A stretch of DNA of 64,000 nucleotides. Source: Caulobacteraceae bacterium. GTDB lineage: Bacteria > Pseudomonadota > Alphaproteobacteria > Caulobacterales > Caulobacteraceae. The stretch is from positions 1-64,000 of the forward strand of contig JAIYCQ010000032.1 of assembly GCA_027487945.1 (NCBI GenBank), given 5' to 3'. Shown one piece after another: positions 55,601 through 63,490 of the stretch. The notes under the pieces are model-generated. The model was not told where the DNA came from and ran no database searches. It was given only the letters and a program-made list of their open reading frames with translations. The stretch's first letter is position 1; every line of letters begins with the position of its first letter. Both the position numbers and the translations under genes were made by a program.

Positions 55601-58600
55601 CCTGGATGCCGGTTCCGGTCGCCGTGACGGCGGCCGTGGTGTCGATGTTGATGTTGCCGGTCACGCTGGCGGTGTTGATGCCGTTGCCGCCGGTGGCGCT
55701 GACGCCGTTGGCGGTGACCTGGACCGTGCCGTCGAGCGAGGCGGCGAAGATGCCGCCGCCGGCGGTCGAGGTGACCAGGGCCGCCGTGTCGATGGTGACC
55801 GTGCCGCCCGCGCCGGAGGAGACCCCGATGACGCCGGTCGCGCCGGTGACCGCCGCGTTGGCGTCGATGTCGACGCTGCCGCCGGTGCTGGCCTGGATGC
55901 CCGCCCCCGTCGCCGTGACGGCGGCCGTGGTGTCGATGTTGATGTTGCCCGTATTGCTCACGCCAGCAATGCCGCCGCCGCCCGTGGCGCTGACGCCGTT
56001 GGCGGTGATCTGGATCAGGCCGCCGTCCGAAAGGCCGACGATGCCGGTACCGGCGGTCGAGGTGACCAGGGCCGCCGTGTCGATCGTGACCGTACCGGTC
56101 GCGCCCGTGCTGGAGCCCGAGACACCGGCCGCGCCGTTCACCGCGCCGTTGGCGTCAATGTTCACATTGCCGCCGGTGGTGGCCCGGATGCCCGTGCCGG
56201 TCTGGCCGGTGGTCACGCCCGACGTCAGGATGTCGATGTTGCCGGTCGTGCTGCTGGCGTCGATGCCGTTGGCCGAGCCCTGGATCAGGAAGGCGCCGCC
56301 GTTGATGTCGATCAGGCCCGAGGTGCTGCTGGCGTCGATGCCGTCGCCGGCCGAGGCCGTGACGTTCGCGCCCGTCGTGATCGTGGTCGTGCCCGCCTGG
56401 GCGATGGTGCGGACGCCGAAGTTTCCGCCGCCGACCACGCCGCTGTTGTCGACCGTGATCGTGCCGATGTCGGCCGAGGCCACGACGCCCGCGCCGGTGG
56501 CGGTGACGGTCGCGACGTCGATGTCGATGTTGCCGCCGCCGAGCGCCTGGGCGTTCACGCCGTTGCCGCCCGTGCCGGTCACGGAGCCGAGGGTGTTGAC
56601 CGTGACGTTGCCGCCGTTGTTCGCCTGGGCGTTGACGCCCACCGAGCCGCCGATCGTCGTGAGAGCGTCGGAGGTGACGGTGACCGCGCCGCCTGCCGTG
56701 GTCACGGCCTGGACGCCCGTGCCCGCCAGGTTGGCGTCGAAGTCGCCCTGGACGTCGGTGCCGGCGTTGTTGACGTTGATGGTGATCGCGCCGGTCGTGT
56801 TGGCGGCGGTGATGCCGCCGGCGTCGCCGGTGACGTCCGCGTTGGCGTCATAGGTGATCACGCCGCCGGCGCTGTTCAGCACAACGCCCGGCTCGCCGAT
56901 GACGGCCGCGTTGGTCACCAGGGTGATGGCGCCGGTGTTGGTCGAGATGTCGATGCCGTCGTCGCCGGCGCCCGCGCCGCCGTCCACCACGCCGTTGAAG
57001 GTCAGGTTGACCAGGCCCGTACCGATGACGTCGATCTCGACGCCGTCGCCGTTGGCCGAGGTGATGGCGCCGCCAAAGGTCCCGGTGACATCACCGTTGG
57101 TCGTGGCGATCCGGACCGCGTCCTCCGGCCCCGTGGCCGTCACCGTGCCGTTGTAGGCGATGGTCACGTCACCCGAGCCGGTCTGGATCACGAGCGCCGA
57201 CTCGACTTGACCGGAGCTGATCGAGCCCGCGCCGTCGAGCGAGACGTTGCCGGTGCTGCTGAACAGCCCGACCACGCCATTGACCGTCCCGTCGACCGTC
57301 GCCTGGACAGCGCCTGTGGCGCTCTGGAGGATGAGGCCGTAATTGTTGATGCCGGGGGTGAGGCTGCCGGTCGCCGTAACCTCGGCAGTGACGTCTCCCG
57401 AGTTGCTGACAACCCCGAAACCATACCCGTTAAACGCCGTGCCGACCACGGCGCCCTCGACCGTCAGGTCGATGTTGCCGCTGTCGGTGAGCAGGATGCC
57501 GCCGGCGGCCCCGGTTATCGCGCCAACCGTGACATCGAGGTCACCGGAAACCGACTGCACGCTAAGGCCGACATTGCTCGTCGACGTCAGGGTTCCCGCG
57601 GTCGTGTCGATGGTCACGTTGCCGGACCCGGTAACAACGGAGACGCCGGCGCCCGTGCCGCCCGCCGCCGAACCGGTCGTCAGGTTGACCGCGCCCTGAT
57701 CGGACGTGATGAGGATGCCGGCGGTCGTGCCCGACACCAGGCCCGCGGTCGTATCGACCGTGGTCACGCCGTCGTTCTGGGTGATGCTGACGCCCGCGCC
57801 GGCCGTGCCGGTGACCGTGCCGCCGGTGGTGAGCGTGGCCGCGCCGGTGACGCCGGCGTTCATGGTGATGCCGGTCGTACCGGAGACGTTGCCCGTGGTG
57901 GTGAGGCTGGCGTTGCCGCCGAAGGCCGTCTCGACATTGACGCCCGCGCCGCCGGTGGACGTGACGTCGCCGACCGTGACGGTCGCGCCGCCCGAGCCGC
58001 CGAACACGTCGACGCCGACGCCAACCGCGTTGACGTCGCCGGTCACCGTGACCAGGGCCGCCGAACCGTTGCCGGCGGTCACCGAGATGCCGGCCGAGCC
58101 CACGCCCGTGCCGGTCACCGTGCCGGCCGAGGTGAGGGTGACGCCGCCCGTGCTGTTGAGGTTGATACCGACCACGCCGCTGACGTTCGAAGCCAGGTCA
58201 GCGGTGATGCCGCCCGCGCCATTGCCGGCCACGATACCCGCAGCGGTCGTGCTGGTGACCGAGCCGCCGGTGCTGGACAGGTCGATGACGCCCGCGCCGC
58301 CCGTGTCGATCTCGACGCCGGCGAGGTTGCCGGACACGCTGGCCGAGCCGAGCTCGACGGTGATGTCGCCCGAACCCGTCTGGGCGAAGATGCCGGTGCT
58401 GGTGGCGGAGGTCACCGTGCCGTTGGTGAGCAGGACGTCGACGTCGCCGGTCGACACGCCCTGACCGACGGCGCGGATGCCCTGCTGGTCGGCGGTGATC
58501 ACCATCGCGGCGTCGAGCGTGTCGTTGTCGCGCAGGTCGACGATGACATTGCTGTCGGGCGAGGAGACGTTGATGCCGCGGCCGGTGGTGTTGGTGATGT

Positions 58601-58964
58601 TCAGGTCGCCGGTGTTGGCGAAGATCTGCAGGGTCTGGATCGTCAGATCCTCTCCGGCGGCGCCGACGACGCGGATGCCGTCATCGGCGACGACCAGACC
58701 ATCCTGCAGCAGCAGCCCCAGGCTGCCGTCCGTGGCGCCCGTGTAGTTAATGCCGTTCGGATAGGCGACCGTGTCGACACAGATAAAGACGTCGTCAGTG
58801 CCGCCGTTGGCCGTCGCGTCGCCGCATTCGCTGGCGGCGAGCGCCTGGCCCGGCGTGGCGACCACGGCCGTACCGGTGACCCCGGCCACAAGGCCGGCGA
58901 CAACGAGGGAGGAGCTGGCCAGCAGCGAAAGCCGGCGACGCTTCGCACCAAACGACTGAGACAT
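49662..58964 (-). CDS. giant repeat-rich autotransporter adhesin
   Basis: 3,100 residues from ATG 58964 (GGGGG 6 bases upstream). A basic N-terminus and signal sequence (KRRRLSLLASSSLVVAGLVAG, then ...PGQALAA, ~8-43) precede a passenger of ~2,770 residues, almost entirely Gly/Ser/Thr/Ala/Asn/Val/Ile with few Lys or Arg, built from ~22-25-residue turns of the 'xxGIxAxSxxGxIxVxNxAxVTxT' type, the pattern of a beta-helix. Two pairs of cysteines lie at the N-terminus and near residue ~2,680. The last ~280 residues (from GAGIWMKITGGAAERDL) are the autotransporter beta-barrel, ending in FRWRW with the terminal aromatic residue used by the BAM machinery. It is thought to be anchored in the outer membrane with the passenger outside. 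Lone gene with its own terminator. Confidence 0.93.
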   Translation of the reverse strand: MSQSFGAKRRRLSLLASSSLVVAGLVAGVTGTAVVATPGQALAASECGDATANGGTDDVFICVDTVAYPNGINYTGATDGSLGLLLQDGLVVADDGIRVVGAAGEDLTIQTLQIFANTGDLNITNTTGRGINVSSPDSNVIVDLRDNDTLDAAMVITADQQGIRAVGQGVSTGDVDVLLTNGTVTSATSTGIFAQTGSGDITVELGSASVSGNLAGVEIDTGGAGVIDLSSTGGSVTSTTAAGIVAGNGAGGITADLASNVSGVVGINLNSTGGVTLTSAGTVTGTGVGSAGISVTAGNGSAALVTVTGDVNAVGVGVDVFGGSGGATVTVGDVTSTGGAGVNVETAFGGNASLTTTGNVSGTTGITMNAGVTGAATLTTGGTVTGTAGAGVSITQNDGVTTVDTTAGLVSGTTAGILITSDQGAVNLTTGSAAGGTGAGVSVVTGSGNVTIDTTAGTLTSTSNVGLSVQSVSGDLDVTVGAITGAAGGILLTDSGNIDLTVEGAVVGTAFNGYGFGVVSNSGDVTAEVTATGSLTPGINNYGLILQSATGAVQATVDGTVNGVVGLFSSTGNVSLDGAGSISSGQVESALVIQTGSGDVTIAYNGTVTATGPEDAVRIATTNGDVTGTFGGAITSANGDGVEIDVIGTGLVNLTFNGVVDGGAGAGDDGIDISTNTGAITLVTNAAVIGEPGVVLNSAGGVITYDANADVTGDAGGITAANTTGAITINVNNAGTDVQGDFDANLAGTGVQAVTTAGGAVTVTSDALTTIGGSVGVNAQANNGGNVTVNTLGSVTGTGGNGVNAQALGGGNIDIDVATVTATGAGVVASADIGTITVDNSGVVGGGNFGVRTIAQAGTTTITTGANVTASAGDGIDASSTSGLIDINGGAFLIQGSANGIDASSTTGNIDILTSGVTTGQTGTGIRATTGGNVNIDANGAVNGAAGVSGSSTGATGTVTIDTAALVTSTAGTGIVGLSDGGLIQITANGVSATGGGGIAGVSNTGNINIDTTAAVTATGAGIQASTGGSVDIDANAAVTGATGVIGVSSGAGGTVTIDTAALVTSTAGGGIFAASLDGTVQVTANGVSATGGNGINTASVTGNINIDTTAAVTATGTGIQAGTGGNVDIDANAAVTGATGVSGTSTGATGTVTIDTAALVTSTAGNGVNASTVGGAILIDTNGVSATGGNGINAASTTGSINIDTNNASATTATGIGIAATTGGAGLIDIDVVGGSVTGASAVFASATGTGSVSVLDVDAASFTGTTGDGITTSTNSGLNSVDIIGDVTGALDGIDATSTSGNVSVFAGANAVLGAGGSGINAATGGAGNVLVDTYTGGTITGLTGISASTTGTGTVTVSTEDLVTGTAGDGISASSNSGAVTVTVGTGGVSATGGDGVAADSVTGLVIVTSNGAITASENGIAAKSDGVVLVTVNADITALGAAGVDASSGAAASTVVIADGVTIDPQDFGVSTVAATDATITGGVNVTLDVNNTDADFTSIGAFAESTAAADTGAGDPAVEITFGNGLTITVDDGFGGEADGSAAVAGLASSAGTASVDIDLGTVNIDVVGDNSIGVLAQSDLGDITIVVDGGTIDMVAGDGVDGSGNLPGSAGVAALSSGGDVVITNGAAINVANGLNAAGIFGGTTGAGTVTVTSTGAIVSTDGGVITNAETGATLVTNSASINAGSEGISSESTTGAITINNNAGGVITAVDDGINVFSNSGNVVVTTAAAITSTADDGIDTSTAGAGTSTVTVSANITAADDGVVAVTSAGQNTVNFNAGVIDAGASGTGILATTTGGGGITVTALAGTSIHGSSESGIEARALGVTNANVVVTSAANIGSVGDRVTAVGVLGTIQGGGAGNVTVTNTGVVFADGVGVAAGSAGSGAVTLANSGAVTGNGFGLFSQSVAGTSTVTNTAAVNAGAAGITSQVNTGAGASQVTNSAAVTSTSSVGITTTTATGVNTVNNNAGGVISASLDGINAISTSGNVIVTNAAAVTSTTADGIQTATGGAGTSSVTNSAAVTANGAGGRGIVTATGTGTNTVANNAGGVISANNDGINAGSTSGNVIVTNAAAITSTAAEGIQTSTGGAGTSSVTNSAAINALGAGIDTFTDAGANGVTNSRSITSTGGRGIDADSTSGAVTVANNAGGVISALNTGILATSGTGNVVVTNAAAVTSTGNDAIRANTAGAGTVSVTNSAALTANGAGGRGIVTATATGANTVTNNAGGVISTNNDGINAVSDSGNIIVTNAAAITSTAAEGIQTSTLGAGTSSVTNSAVISATAGYGITARTATGTNTVTNTGAITAGGQGIEADSSTGTITVGNTAAVLATGDGINAEASGAATITVTSTGTVTSTTGNGIVARTVGGPITVTSSAAVSADDNGIVTGNTGTGTTTVNANANVSGSIAAGFAGINTATTGTGATTINVANGVTVAGNNGSGIRTATNGGAVTVNVGAGGTGALVTSAGAGATSWVVDLGNTGASTTTLNINTNSVVRSTDNTVTGYDDAVIRGTGGTIVVNNAGRVNGRVNFTGATAVTFNNSSFLSWHTTGASVFSAGNDTLTNTGSIFTNAGAVATSWDFGAGTDAFNNSGLLVVGEPAQGAATLTITSLNTWTNSGRIVFGSSGTNIAALSDGFANDRILSAGTAFTGSGSSRLVMDANLAEIIQTGCGTLTAADCFGLTGGSTAGSTQILVNDTSVNVFGAFNPDGIVLVDVSGGTTAAGHFSLDTASDYWRADLNSADGVLDKGLFFYDLTVNGNNQQLLVGLPDGEAFEFTTMGQAAQSAWYSTTGTWLDRQADLREQLGDSEPGAGIWMKITGGAAERDLINSYELFGVTYSFDTSYDQQTVSLIGGLDFVGASTADSSWVVGGMVGYIDSDVNFNASPTMASMDGAVFGLYGTYMTGAWFIDGVVAMNNMNLDYQAPTLAPAGSNVFASEVDSTGFQIEGGYKLALGENASLEPLASVSYVKTDIEAIDVPGATINWDEQTSLRGSIGARLSTVASMERFDARFGLTARAWNEFEGENVLTIDNLGPNLTLTDDFSGSFGEVQGTINLFSNEAAFSAFLNAGVKFKDDYQATDATLGFRWRW
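52240..53030 (-). repeat. tandem repeat block I in the autotransporter (79/101-codon units)
   Basis: The segment GGVIS...DGIN recurs at plus positions 52246, 52483, 52786 and 53023: spacings 237, 303 and 237 bases, i.e. 79, 101 and 79 codons. The unit reads roughly NNAGGVISxxxDGIN...SGNVIVTNAAA...GAGTSSVTNSAA. The 303-base unit equals the 79-codon one plus about 22 codons, the size of one beta-helix turn, so the units are built from interchangeable turns. Confidence 0.85.
55350..56232 (-). repeat. tandem repeat block II in the autotransporter (97-codon units)
   Basis: The motif NINIDT recurs at plus positions 55350, 55641 and 55932, and the motif TVTIDTAA at 55495, 55786 and 56077: in each case exactly 291 bases, 97 codons. 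The fourth copy at about 56232 is shifted by 9 bases and degenerate. Units hold NGVSATGG.GIN, INIDTTAAVTATG, VDIDANAAVTGATGV and VTIDTAALVTSTAG. Near-identical DNA suggests recent duplication or gene conversion. Confidence 0.88.
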
Positions 58965-59262
58965 GGTAACCCCCTGGGTATGGTTTCTTCGGCGCATCTA
59001 GCACACGCCGTAAAACAATGATTTTCGAGCTATAGAACGCTGCTCATCGATCTGTCTATCGCTTTCAGATGACGGTGATACGGGTTCGCCTGTGGCGGGA
59101 ATGACGGCCCGTTGACCGTCGGCGTAGCCGGCGGAACCCGGTCCTGGCGGGTCGACAAGGCGGGCGCAGGGCTTTAGCCAGTCGGACGCCGCCGCCCGCC
59201 GGACCCGCCGCCGATCGTCAGGCCCGGGCCGGCGGACGGGGGCGCTTTAGGGTCGTCCCGCC
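58965..59262. other. divergent intergenic region upstream of the autotransporter
   Basis: 298 bases between the leftward autotransporter and the rightward glycosyltransferase. The part next to the autotransporter (58985-59060) is markedly AT-rich for this genome (for example AAAACAATGATTTTCGAGC), where its promoter and control sites are most likely; I cannot fix a -35/-10 pair. The rest is GC-rich with short inverted repeats and no supported gene. Confidence 0.6.
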
Positions 59263-60387
59263 ATGAACGTGCTGCAGATTCTCTATTCCGGCCTGGGCGG
59301 ACACGGCAGCGTCGCCTTCGCGCTGGCGGCTGCGGCCTCGGCGGCGGGCGACCGCGGCTGGCGCACCGGGATGGTCTTCCTCGGGATCGAGCCGCTGCTG
59401 CCGGAGTACGAAGCCCTGTGCGCGCAGCGGACGATCCCGCGCCACTACATCCGCGCCACGGCCGGCAAGCCGTGGCGGTCCTGGACGGGTCTGTTCGCCG
59501 CCCTGAAAGCCGCGGCGCCCGACGCCATCGTGCTGCACAGCGTCAAGGCCATCCTGCCCTGCTGGCTCTATGCCCGTGGCCGGGGCCTGCCCGTGGTCGC
59601 GGTCGAGCATCAGACGAACAGCCTCAAGACGCGATCCGAGTGGGTGGCCAGCGCCCTGCTGATGCTGCTGGCCGATACGGTCGTGGTGCTGACCCCCGAC
59701 TACCGTGACGCGCTGAAGCGGGGTCTGGGGCCGTTCTGGCGCGAGGACAAGGTCGCCCTGATCCCCAACGGCATCGACATCGAGGCCTTCGCCCCCGGGG
59801 CCCGCCGCCCCCTCGACGGACGTCCCTGCGTGGTGGGTATGGCGGCCCGCTTTTCGGCCGGCAAGCGGCAGGACCGGCTGGTCGAGGCGGCGGCCCGGCT
59901 GCGCGACGCCGATGGCGCCGACCACTGGCGACTGACCCTTGCCGGGGACGGCGAGACACGGCCGGAACTCGCCGCCCGCGCCGCGGCGGCGGGGCTGGAC
60001 GGGATCGTCGACTTTCCGGGCTACCTGGGCGACGCTCCCCTGAAGGCCTGGTTCGAGACCCTGGACATCTATGTTCATGCGTCCGACGGCGAGACCCTGA
60101 GCACCTCGCTGCTGCAGGCCATGGCCAAGGGCCTGCCGATCGTCGGGTCCGATGTCGCCGGGATCAGCGACCTGCTGGCCCGGGCCGGGGGGTGCGGCCT
60201 GCTCGCCGCCGACCAGTCACCCGAGGCCTTCGCGGCCGCGCTGCGGACGCTGCGGCAGGACCCGGACCTGGCGCAGCGCCTGGCCGCCGCCGGGCGTAGG
60301 CTGGCCGAGGATGAGTTCAGCCAGGGGGCGATGTTCGCCGCCTATCGCAAGGTGCTGGAGCGGGCATGCCCAAGATCATTCACCTGA
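59263..60387 (+). CDS. family 4 glycosyltransferase
   Basis: 374 residues. GT-B fold: N-terminal domain begins MNVLQILYSGLGGHGSVAFAL and has VVAVEHQTNS (~110); the C-terminal nucleotide-sugar domain has LIPNGIDIEAFAPG (~166), VGMAARFSAGKRQDRLVEAA (~188), LAGDGETRPEL (~226), and ASDGETLSTSLLQAMAKGLPIVGSDVAGI (~270-300), the E-x7-E retaining motif. Probably adds a sugar to a lipid-linked intermediate of a surface polysaccharide. First gene of a rightward cluster; overlaps the next by 22 bases. Confidence 0.93.
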   Translation: MNVLQILYSGLGGHGSVAFALAAAASAAGDRGWRTGMVFLGIEPLLPEYEALCAQRTIPRHYIRATAGKPWRSWTGLFAALKAAAPDAIVLHSVKAILPCWLYARGRGLPVVAVEHQTNSLKTRSEWVASALLMLLADTVVVLTPDYRDALKRGLGPFWREDKVALIPNGIDIEAFAPGARRPLDGRPCVVGMAARFSAGKRQDRLVEAAARLRDADGADHWRLTLAGDGETRPELAARAAAAGLDGIVDFPGYLGDAPLKAWFETLDIYVHASDGETLSTSLLQAMAKGLPIVGSDVAGISDLLARAGGCGLLAADQSPEAFAAALRTLRQDPDLAQRLAAAGRRLAEDEFSQGAMFAAYRKVLERACPRSFT

Positions 60388-61409
60388 TCCCCTACGACGG
60401 CATCGGGGGTGTCGAGGCCGCCGCCCGGACGATGGCCGCCGTCGACGAGCCCGACCTGACCTTCCAGCTTCGCTACATCTTCCCCGAGGTCCATTCGCGC
60501 GCCGGACGGGGAGCGACCTTCAATCTCGCCCGGATTATCAGCGCAGCCGCCGCCCTGGTCGCCGAACGGCCCGAGGTTCTGGTGGTCTCGCTGTGGCGGT
60601 CGGCGCTGGTCGGGATCCTGGTCAAGCTGCTGCGGCCGCGCACGAAACTGGTGCTGTTCGTGCACAATTCACTGGACGCCCACGGCGCCGACCGGCTGGC
60701 CACCCGCGCCGCCCTGGCCCTCTGCGATGCGGTCTGGACCGACAGCGACGCCTCCGTGGCGCAACGCTTTCCCCGGCGGCCGGACAAGCCTGTCACGACC
60801 ATCTCCTACCTGTCGCAACGGCTTGACCCCCTGGCTGGGCCCGACCGGACGCCGGCCCCGATCTTCGCCTTCTGGGGACGGCTGTCGCCGCAAAAGGACA
60901 TCGGACGCGCCGTCGCCCTGTTCGCGACCGTGCATGCCGCGCGGCCGGACGCCCGGTTCCACATCATAGGCCCCGATGGCGGCGAGGCCGGACATCTCCG
61001 GACAAAGGTCGCCGAGTTCAAGCTGGAGGACGCCGTCTCCCTCGAGGAGGGCATGCCCTTCGACGCCGTGCGCCGGCGTCTGGTCGAGACGGGCGCCTGT
61101 TTCTGCCTGCAGACCAGCCGGTACGAGGGCATGGCCATGTCGGTGACCGAAGCCATGCAGATGGGGCTGGTCCCGGTGGTCACGCCCGTGGGCGAGATCG
61201 CCCGCTACTGCCGGCACGGCGTGAACGCGGTCGTGATCGACGGCGCGGACGGCGACGCCGGCGCCGCGAAGGCCGTGCTGAGGCTGCTCGACGAGCCCGC
61301 GGCGTTCGCGGCGCTGCGACAGGCCGGCCTCGCGCAATGGCGCGACGCTCCCCTCTATCGCGACTCTGTCCTGGCGGCTGCCCGGGCGCTGGTGCGGCGC
61401 CCGGTTTGA
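60366..61409 (+). CDS. family 4 glycosyltransferase
   Basis: 347 residues. GT-B fold: N-terminal LIPYDGIGGVEAAARTMAAV (~7-26), LVLFVHNSLDAHGADRL (~98), C-terminal FAFWGRLSPQKDIGRAVALF (~168), FHIIGPDGGEAGHL (~198), and LQTSRYEGMAMSVTEAMQMGLVPVVTPVGEI (~247-277). The starting ATG lies within the end of the previous gene, 22 bases overlapping, which links their translation. Same polysaccharide cluster. Confidence 0.92.
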   Translation: MPKIIHLIPYDGIGGVEAAARTMAAVDEPDLTFQLRYIFPEVHSRAGRGATFNLARIISAAAALVAERPEVLVVSLWRSALVGILVKLLRPRTKLVLFVHNSLDAHGADRLATRAALALCDAVWTDSDASVAQRFPRRPDKPVTTISYLSQRLDPLAGPDRTPAPIFAFWGRLSPQKDIGRAVALFATVHAARPDARFHIIGPDGGEAGHLRTKVAEFKLEDAVSLEEGMPFDAVRRRLVETGACFCLQTSRYEGMAMSVTEAMQMGLVPVVTPVGEIARYCRHGVNAVVIDGADGDAGAAKAVLRLLDEPAAFAALRQAGLAQWRDAPLYRDSVLAAARALVRRPV

Positions 61410-61461
61410 AGGCGGTGAAGGGAACGGTCGGGCCGCCGCTGCTCCGGACGGCCATGGCGCA

Positions 61462-61489
61462 TTGCCCACGGACCGCCCCGACGTATAGA
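61462..61489 (+). promoter_or_regulatory. candidate internal promoter in the glycosyltransferase cluster
   Basis: TTGCCC (61462-61467), a 16-base spacer and TATAGA (61484-61489), in the 157-base gap between the second and third glycosyltransferase genes. The gap is the largest in this cluster, so a secondary promoter is plausible. Pattern match only. Confidence 0.3.
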
Positions 61490-61566
61490 AGCCCCAGCCT
61501 CGCCCGGGTGACCCGGCGAAAACCCGCGGCGTCCCGCCGACGCCGCCCCATACCCGGACCCTGCCC

Positions 61567-62529
61567 ATGGCGCCCTCCGTCAGCCTGATCCTTCTCGCCT
61601 ACCGCCAGGAAGACTATGTGAAGGCCGCCATCGCCTCGGTGCTGGCGCAGACCTATCCGAAGATGGAGATCATCCTGTCGGATGACTGCTCGCCGGACGG
61701 CACCTTCGAGGTGATGCAGGGTTACGCCGCCGCCTACAGCGGGCCGCACTCCATCGTCCTGAACAAGACGGCCGCCAACCGGGGCATCGTTCGCCACTTC
61801 AGCGAGGTGGTGGCGATGGCGAGCGGCGACATCGTGGTCTTCCTGGCCGGCGACGACATCTGCACGCCGGACCGCGTCGCCACGCTCGTCGAGGCCTTCG
61901 AGCGGCGGCCGGACCTGACGTTCGTGGAGTCGCGGTACGTTCCCTTCACTGACGATGACGCGCCGGACGTGCTCCTCGAGACCGTCGCGCGGAACCGGAA
62001 GGCCGGGCCGGCGGCGCTCGAGGTCTTCGACATGGCGGACTACAGGGCCGGGCGCGGACCGTGGCTCAGCAGCGGCACAAGGGCGTTTCTGAAGGAGCCT
62101 TTCCTGCGGTTTCCGCCGCTTGAACCCGGCCCGACCGGCGAGGACAGCGCCTCCGCACTGCGGCTGTTCTACTTCGGCAAGGGCGCCAGGGTTGACGCAG
62201 AGCTCCTGCTCAAGCGCGCCCACGCCCACAACCTGACCGGGCCGGAGGCGCTGCGAAAGATCGATTTCGACCGGATCGGCCGCCAGTACATCGCCGACGC
62301 GCGCCACGCCGAGACGCTGGGGCTGATGACCCATGATGAGCGCCTGGCCTTCGAGGCCTGGGCGCTGGAGCGCATCGACCGCCGCAAGCTGCGTGTGCTG
62401 TTCGACCTCGACTATCCTACCCCGACCTGCCTGGTGACGCAGATCCTGCCGGCCAGAAGCCTTAAGCCGCGCGAGAAATTCTATGCGATCCGGCGCTGCG
62501 TCAGCGGGCTTTTCAGGCGCGCTCGCTGA
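61567..62529 (+). CDS. family 2 glycosyltransferase
   Basis: 320 residues. GT-A fold: VSLILLAYRQEDYVKAAIASVLAQTYPKMEIILSDDCSPDGTF (~4-47) with the nucleotide-binding aspartates, and the DxD motif in VVFLAGDDICTPDRV (~91-106). The C-terminal half (ERIDRRKLRVLFDLDYPTP onward) has no membrane anchor. An inverting sugar transferase in surface polysaccharide synthesis; sugar unknown. Confidence 0.92.
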   Translation: MAPSVSLILLAYRQEDYVKAAIASVLAQTYPKMEIILSDDCSPDGTFEVMQGYAAAYSGPHSIVLNKTAANRGIVRHFSEVVAMASGDIVVFLAGDDICTPDRVATLVEAFERRPDLTFVESRYVPFTDDDAPDVLLETVARNRKAGPAALEVFDMADYRAGRGPWLSSGTRAFLKEPFLRFPPLEPGPTGEDSASALRLFYFGKGARVDAELLLKRAHAHNLTGPEALRKIDFDRIGRQYIADARHAETLGLMTHDERLAFEAWALERIDRRKLRVLFDLDYPTPTCLVTQILPARSLKPREKFYAIRRCVSGLFRRAR

Positions 62530-62614
62530 CCGCAGCACGGCGGGCGAGAATGTGATTGCCTTGGGTCAATCGCGCCCGCTATCTGGCCCGAAGTGAACAG
62601 GAGCGACCGTTTTC

Positions 62615-63490
62615 ATGGCCGGCCCCCTCGATACCGTCCGGCGCCATGTCCGTGAGCTGCCTCGCCGATCGGCGCAGACCGCCGGCTTCCTGCTCGACAG
62701 CAACGCCCTGGTCATGCGCTGGCCCAAGTACGGCGCTGCGGCCGCCAACTGGGGCGACAAGCTGAACCCCTGGATGGCCGCCAGGATATCTGGCCGCCGG
62801 GTCGTCCATGCCGCGGAACTCTACCCGGTCGCGCGCCCGCCTGTGCACTACTGGATCGGCAGCCACCTGGGCGCGGCGAGCGGCGATCCGCGGGCCATCA
62901 TCTGGGGAGCCGGGTTCATCAGCACCGACGCGCCCGTCGGCGATCGCGCGGCCGCACTGCGGGCGGTGCGGGGCTGGCGTTCGGTCGAGAAGCTCCGCAA
63001 GGCCGGCGTCACCCCGCCGGAGGTGGTCGGCGACGCCGCCCTGCTGCTGCCGCGCTTCTACACGCCCGCGCCGGCGCCGCGGCGTTACGCCCTGGGTCTG
63101 ATCGCCCACTTCCGCGAGCAGGACGATGCCTTCTTCGCCGCCGCCCGGACCTGGGGCGATGTCCTGCCCATCGACATCAACGGCGAGATCGAAACCGTCG
63201 TCGACCAGATCGCCAGCTGCGACCGGATCATCTCCTCGTCCCTGCACGGCATAATCTGCGCCGACGCCTACGGCATACCGGCCTACTGGCTGCATTCCTC
63301 GGAAAAGGTCGTCGGGGACGGGTTCAAGTTCCACGACTATTTCTCCTCCGTGGGGCGGCCCGAGCGCGATCCTTTCCCGGTCGGAGCGACGACCAGCCGG
63401 GCCGAGGTCGAGGATCACTTCTTCGATTACAGGGTGCAGATCGATCTCGAGGCGCTGTGGCGGGCCTGTCCGGCAAGGGACGCCGGATGA
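62615..63490 (+). CDS. polysaccharide pyruvyl transferase family protein
   Basis: 291 residues. Family signs: NWGDKLNPWMAARISGRRV (~49-67), IIWGAGFISTDAPVGDRA (~92), DAALLLPRFYTP (~143), and ISSSLHGIICADAYGIPAYWL (~206-226). It would add a pyruvate ketal to a sugar of the chain using PEP. An AGGAG site lies 11 bases before ATG 62615, and the stop overlaps the next start (ATGA). Confidence 0.9.
   Translation: MAGPLDTVRRHVRELPRRSAQTAGFLLDSNALVMRWPKYGAAAANWGDKLNPWMAARISGRRVVHAAELYPVARPPVHYWIGSHLGAASGDPRAIIWGAGFISTDAPVGDRAAALRAVRGWRSVEKLRKAGVTPPEVVGDAALLLPRFYTPAPAPRRYALGLIAHFREQDDAFFAAARTWGDVLPIDINGEIETVVDQIASCDRIISSSLHGIICADAYGIPAYWLHSSEKVVGDGFKFHDYFSSVGRPERDPFPVGATTSRAEVEDHFFDYRVQIDLEALWRACPARDAG

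Noticed and set aside
52240-56232. Regular repeats considered as a CRISPR-like array
   Set aside because: Periods of 237-303 bases are coding, in frame, and lie within one protein; no short identical repeats with unique spacers are present.
49494-59021. An open frame of over 3,100 codons on the + strand, antisense to the whole autotransporter
   Set aside because: It is in the codon-aligned antisense register, where stops would need TTA, CTA or TCA codons in the real gene. Those are avoided in this GC-rich genome, so the frame is open by composition. It has no family features, no signal and an Arg/Asp/Gly/Val composition expected of antisense.
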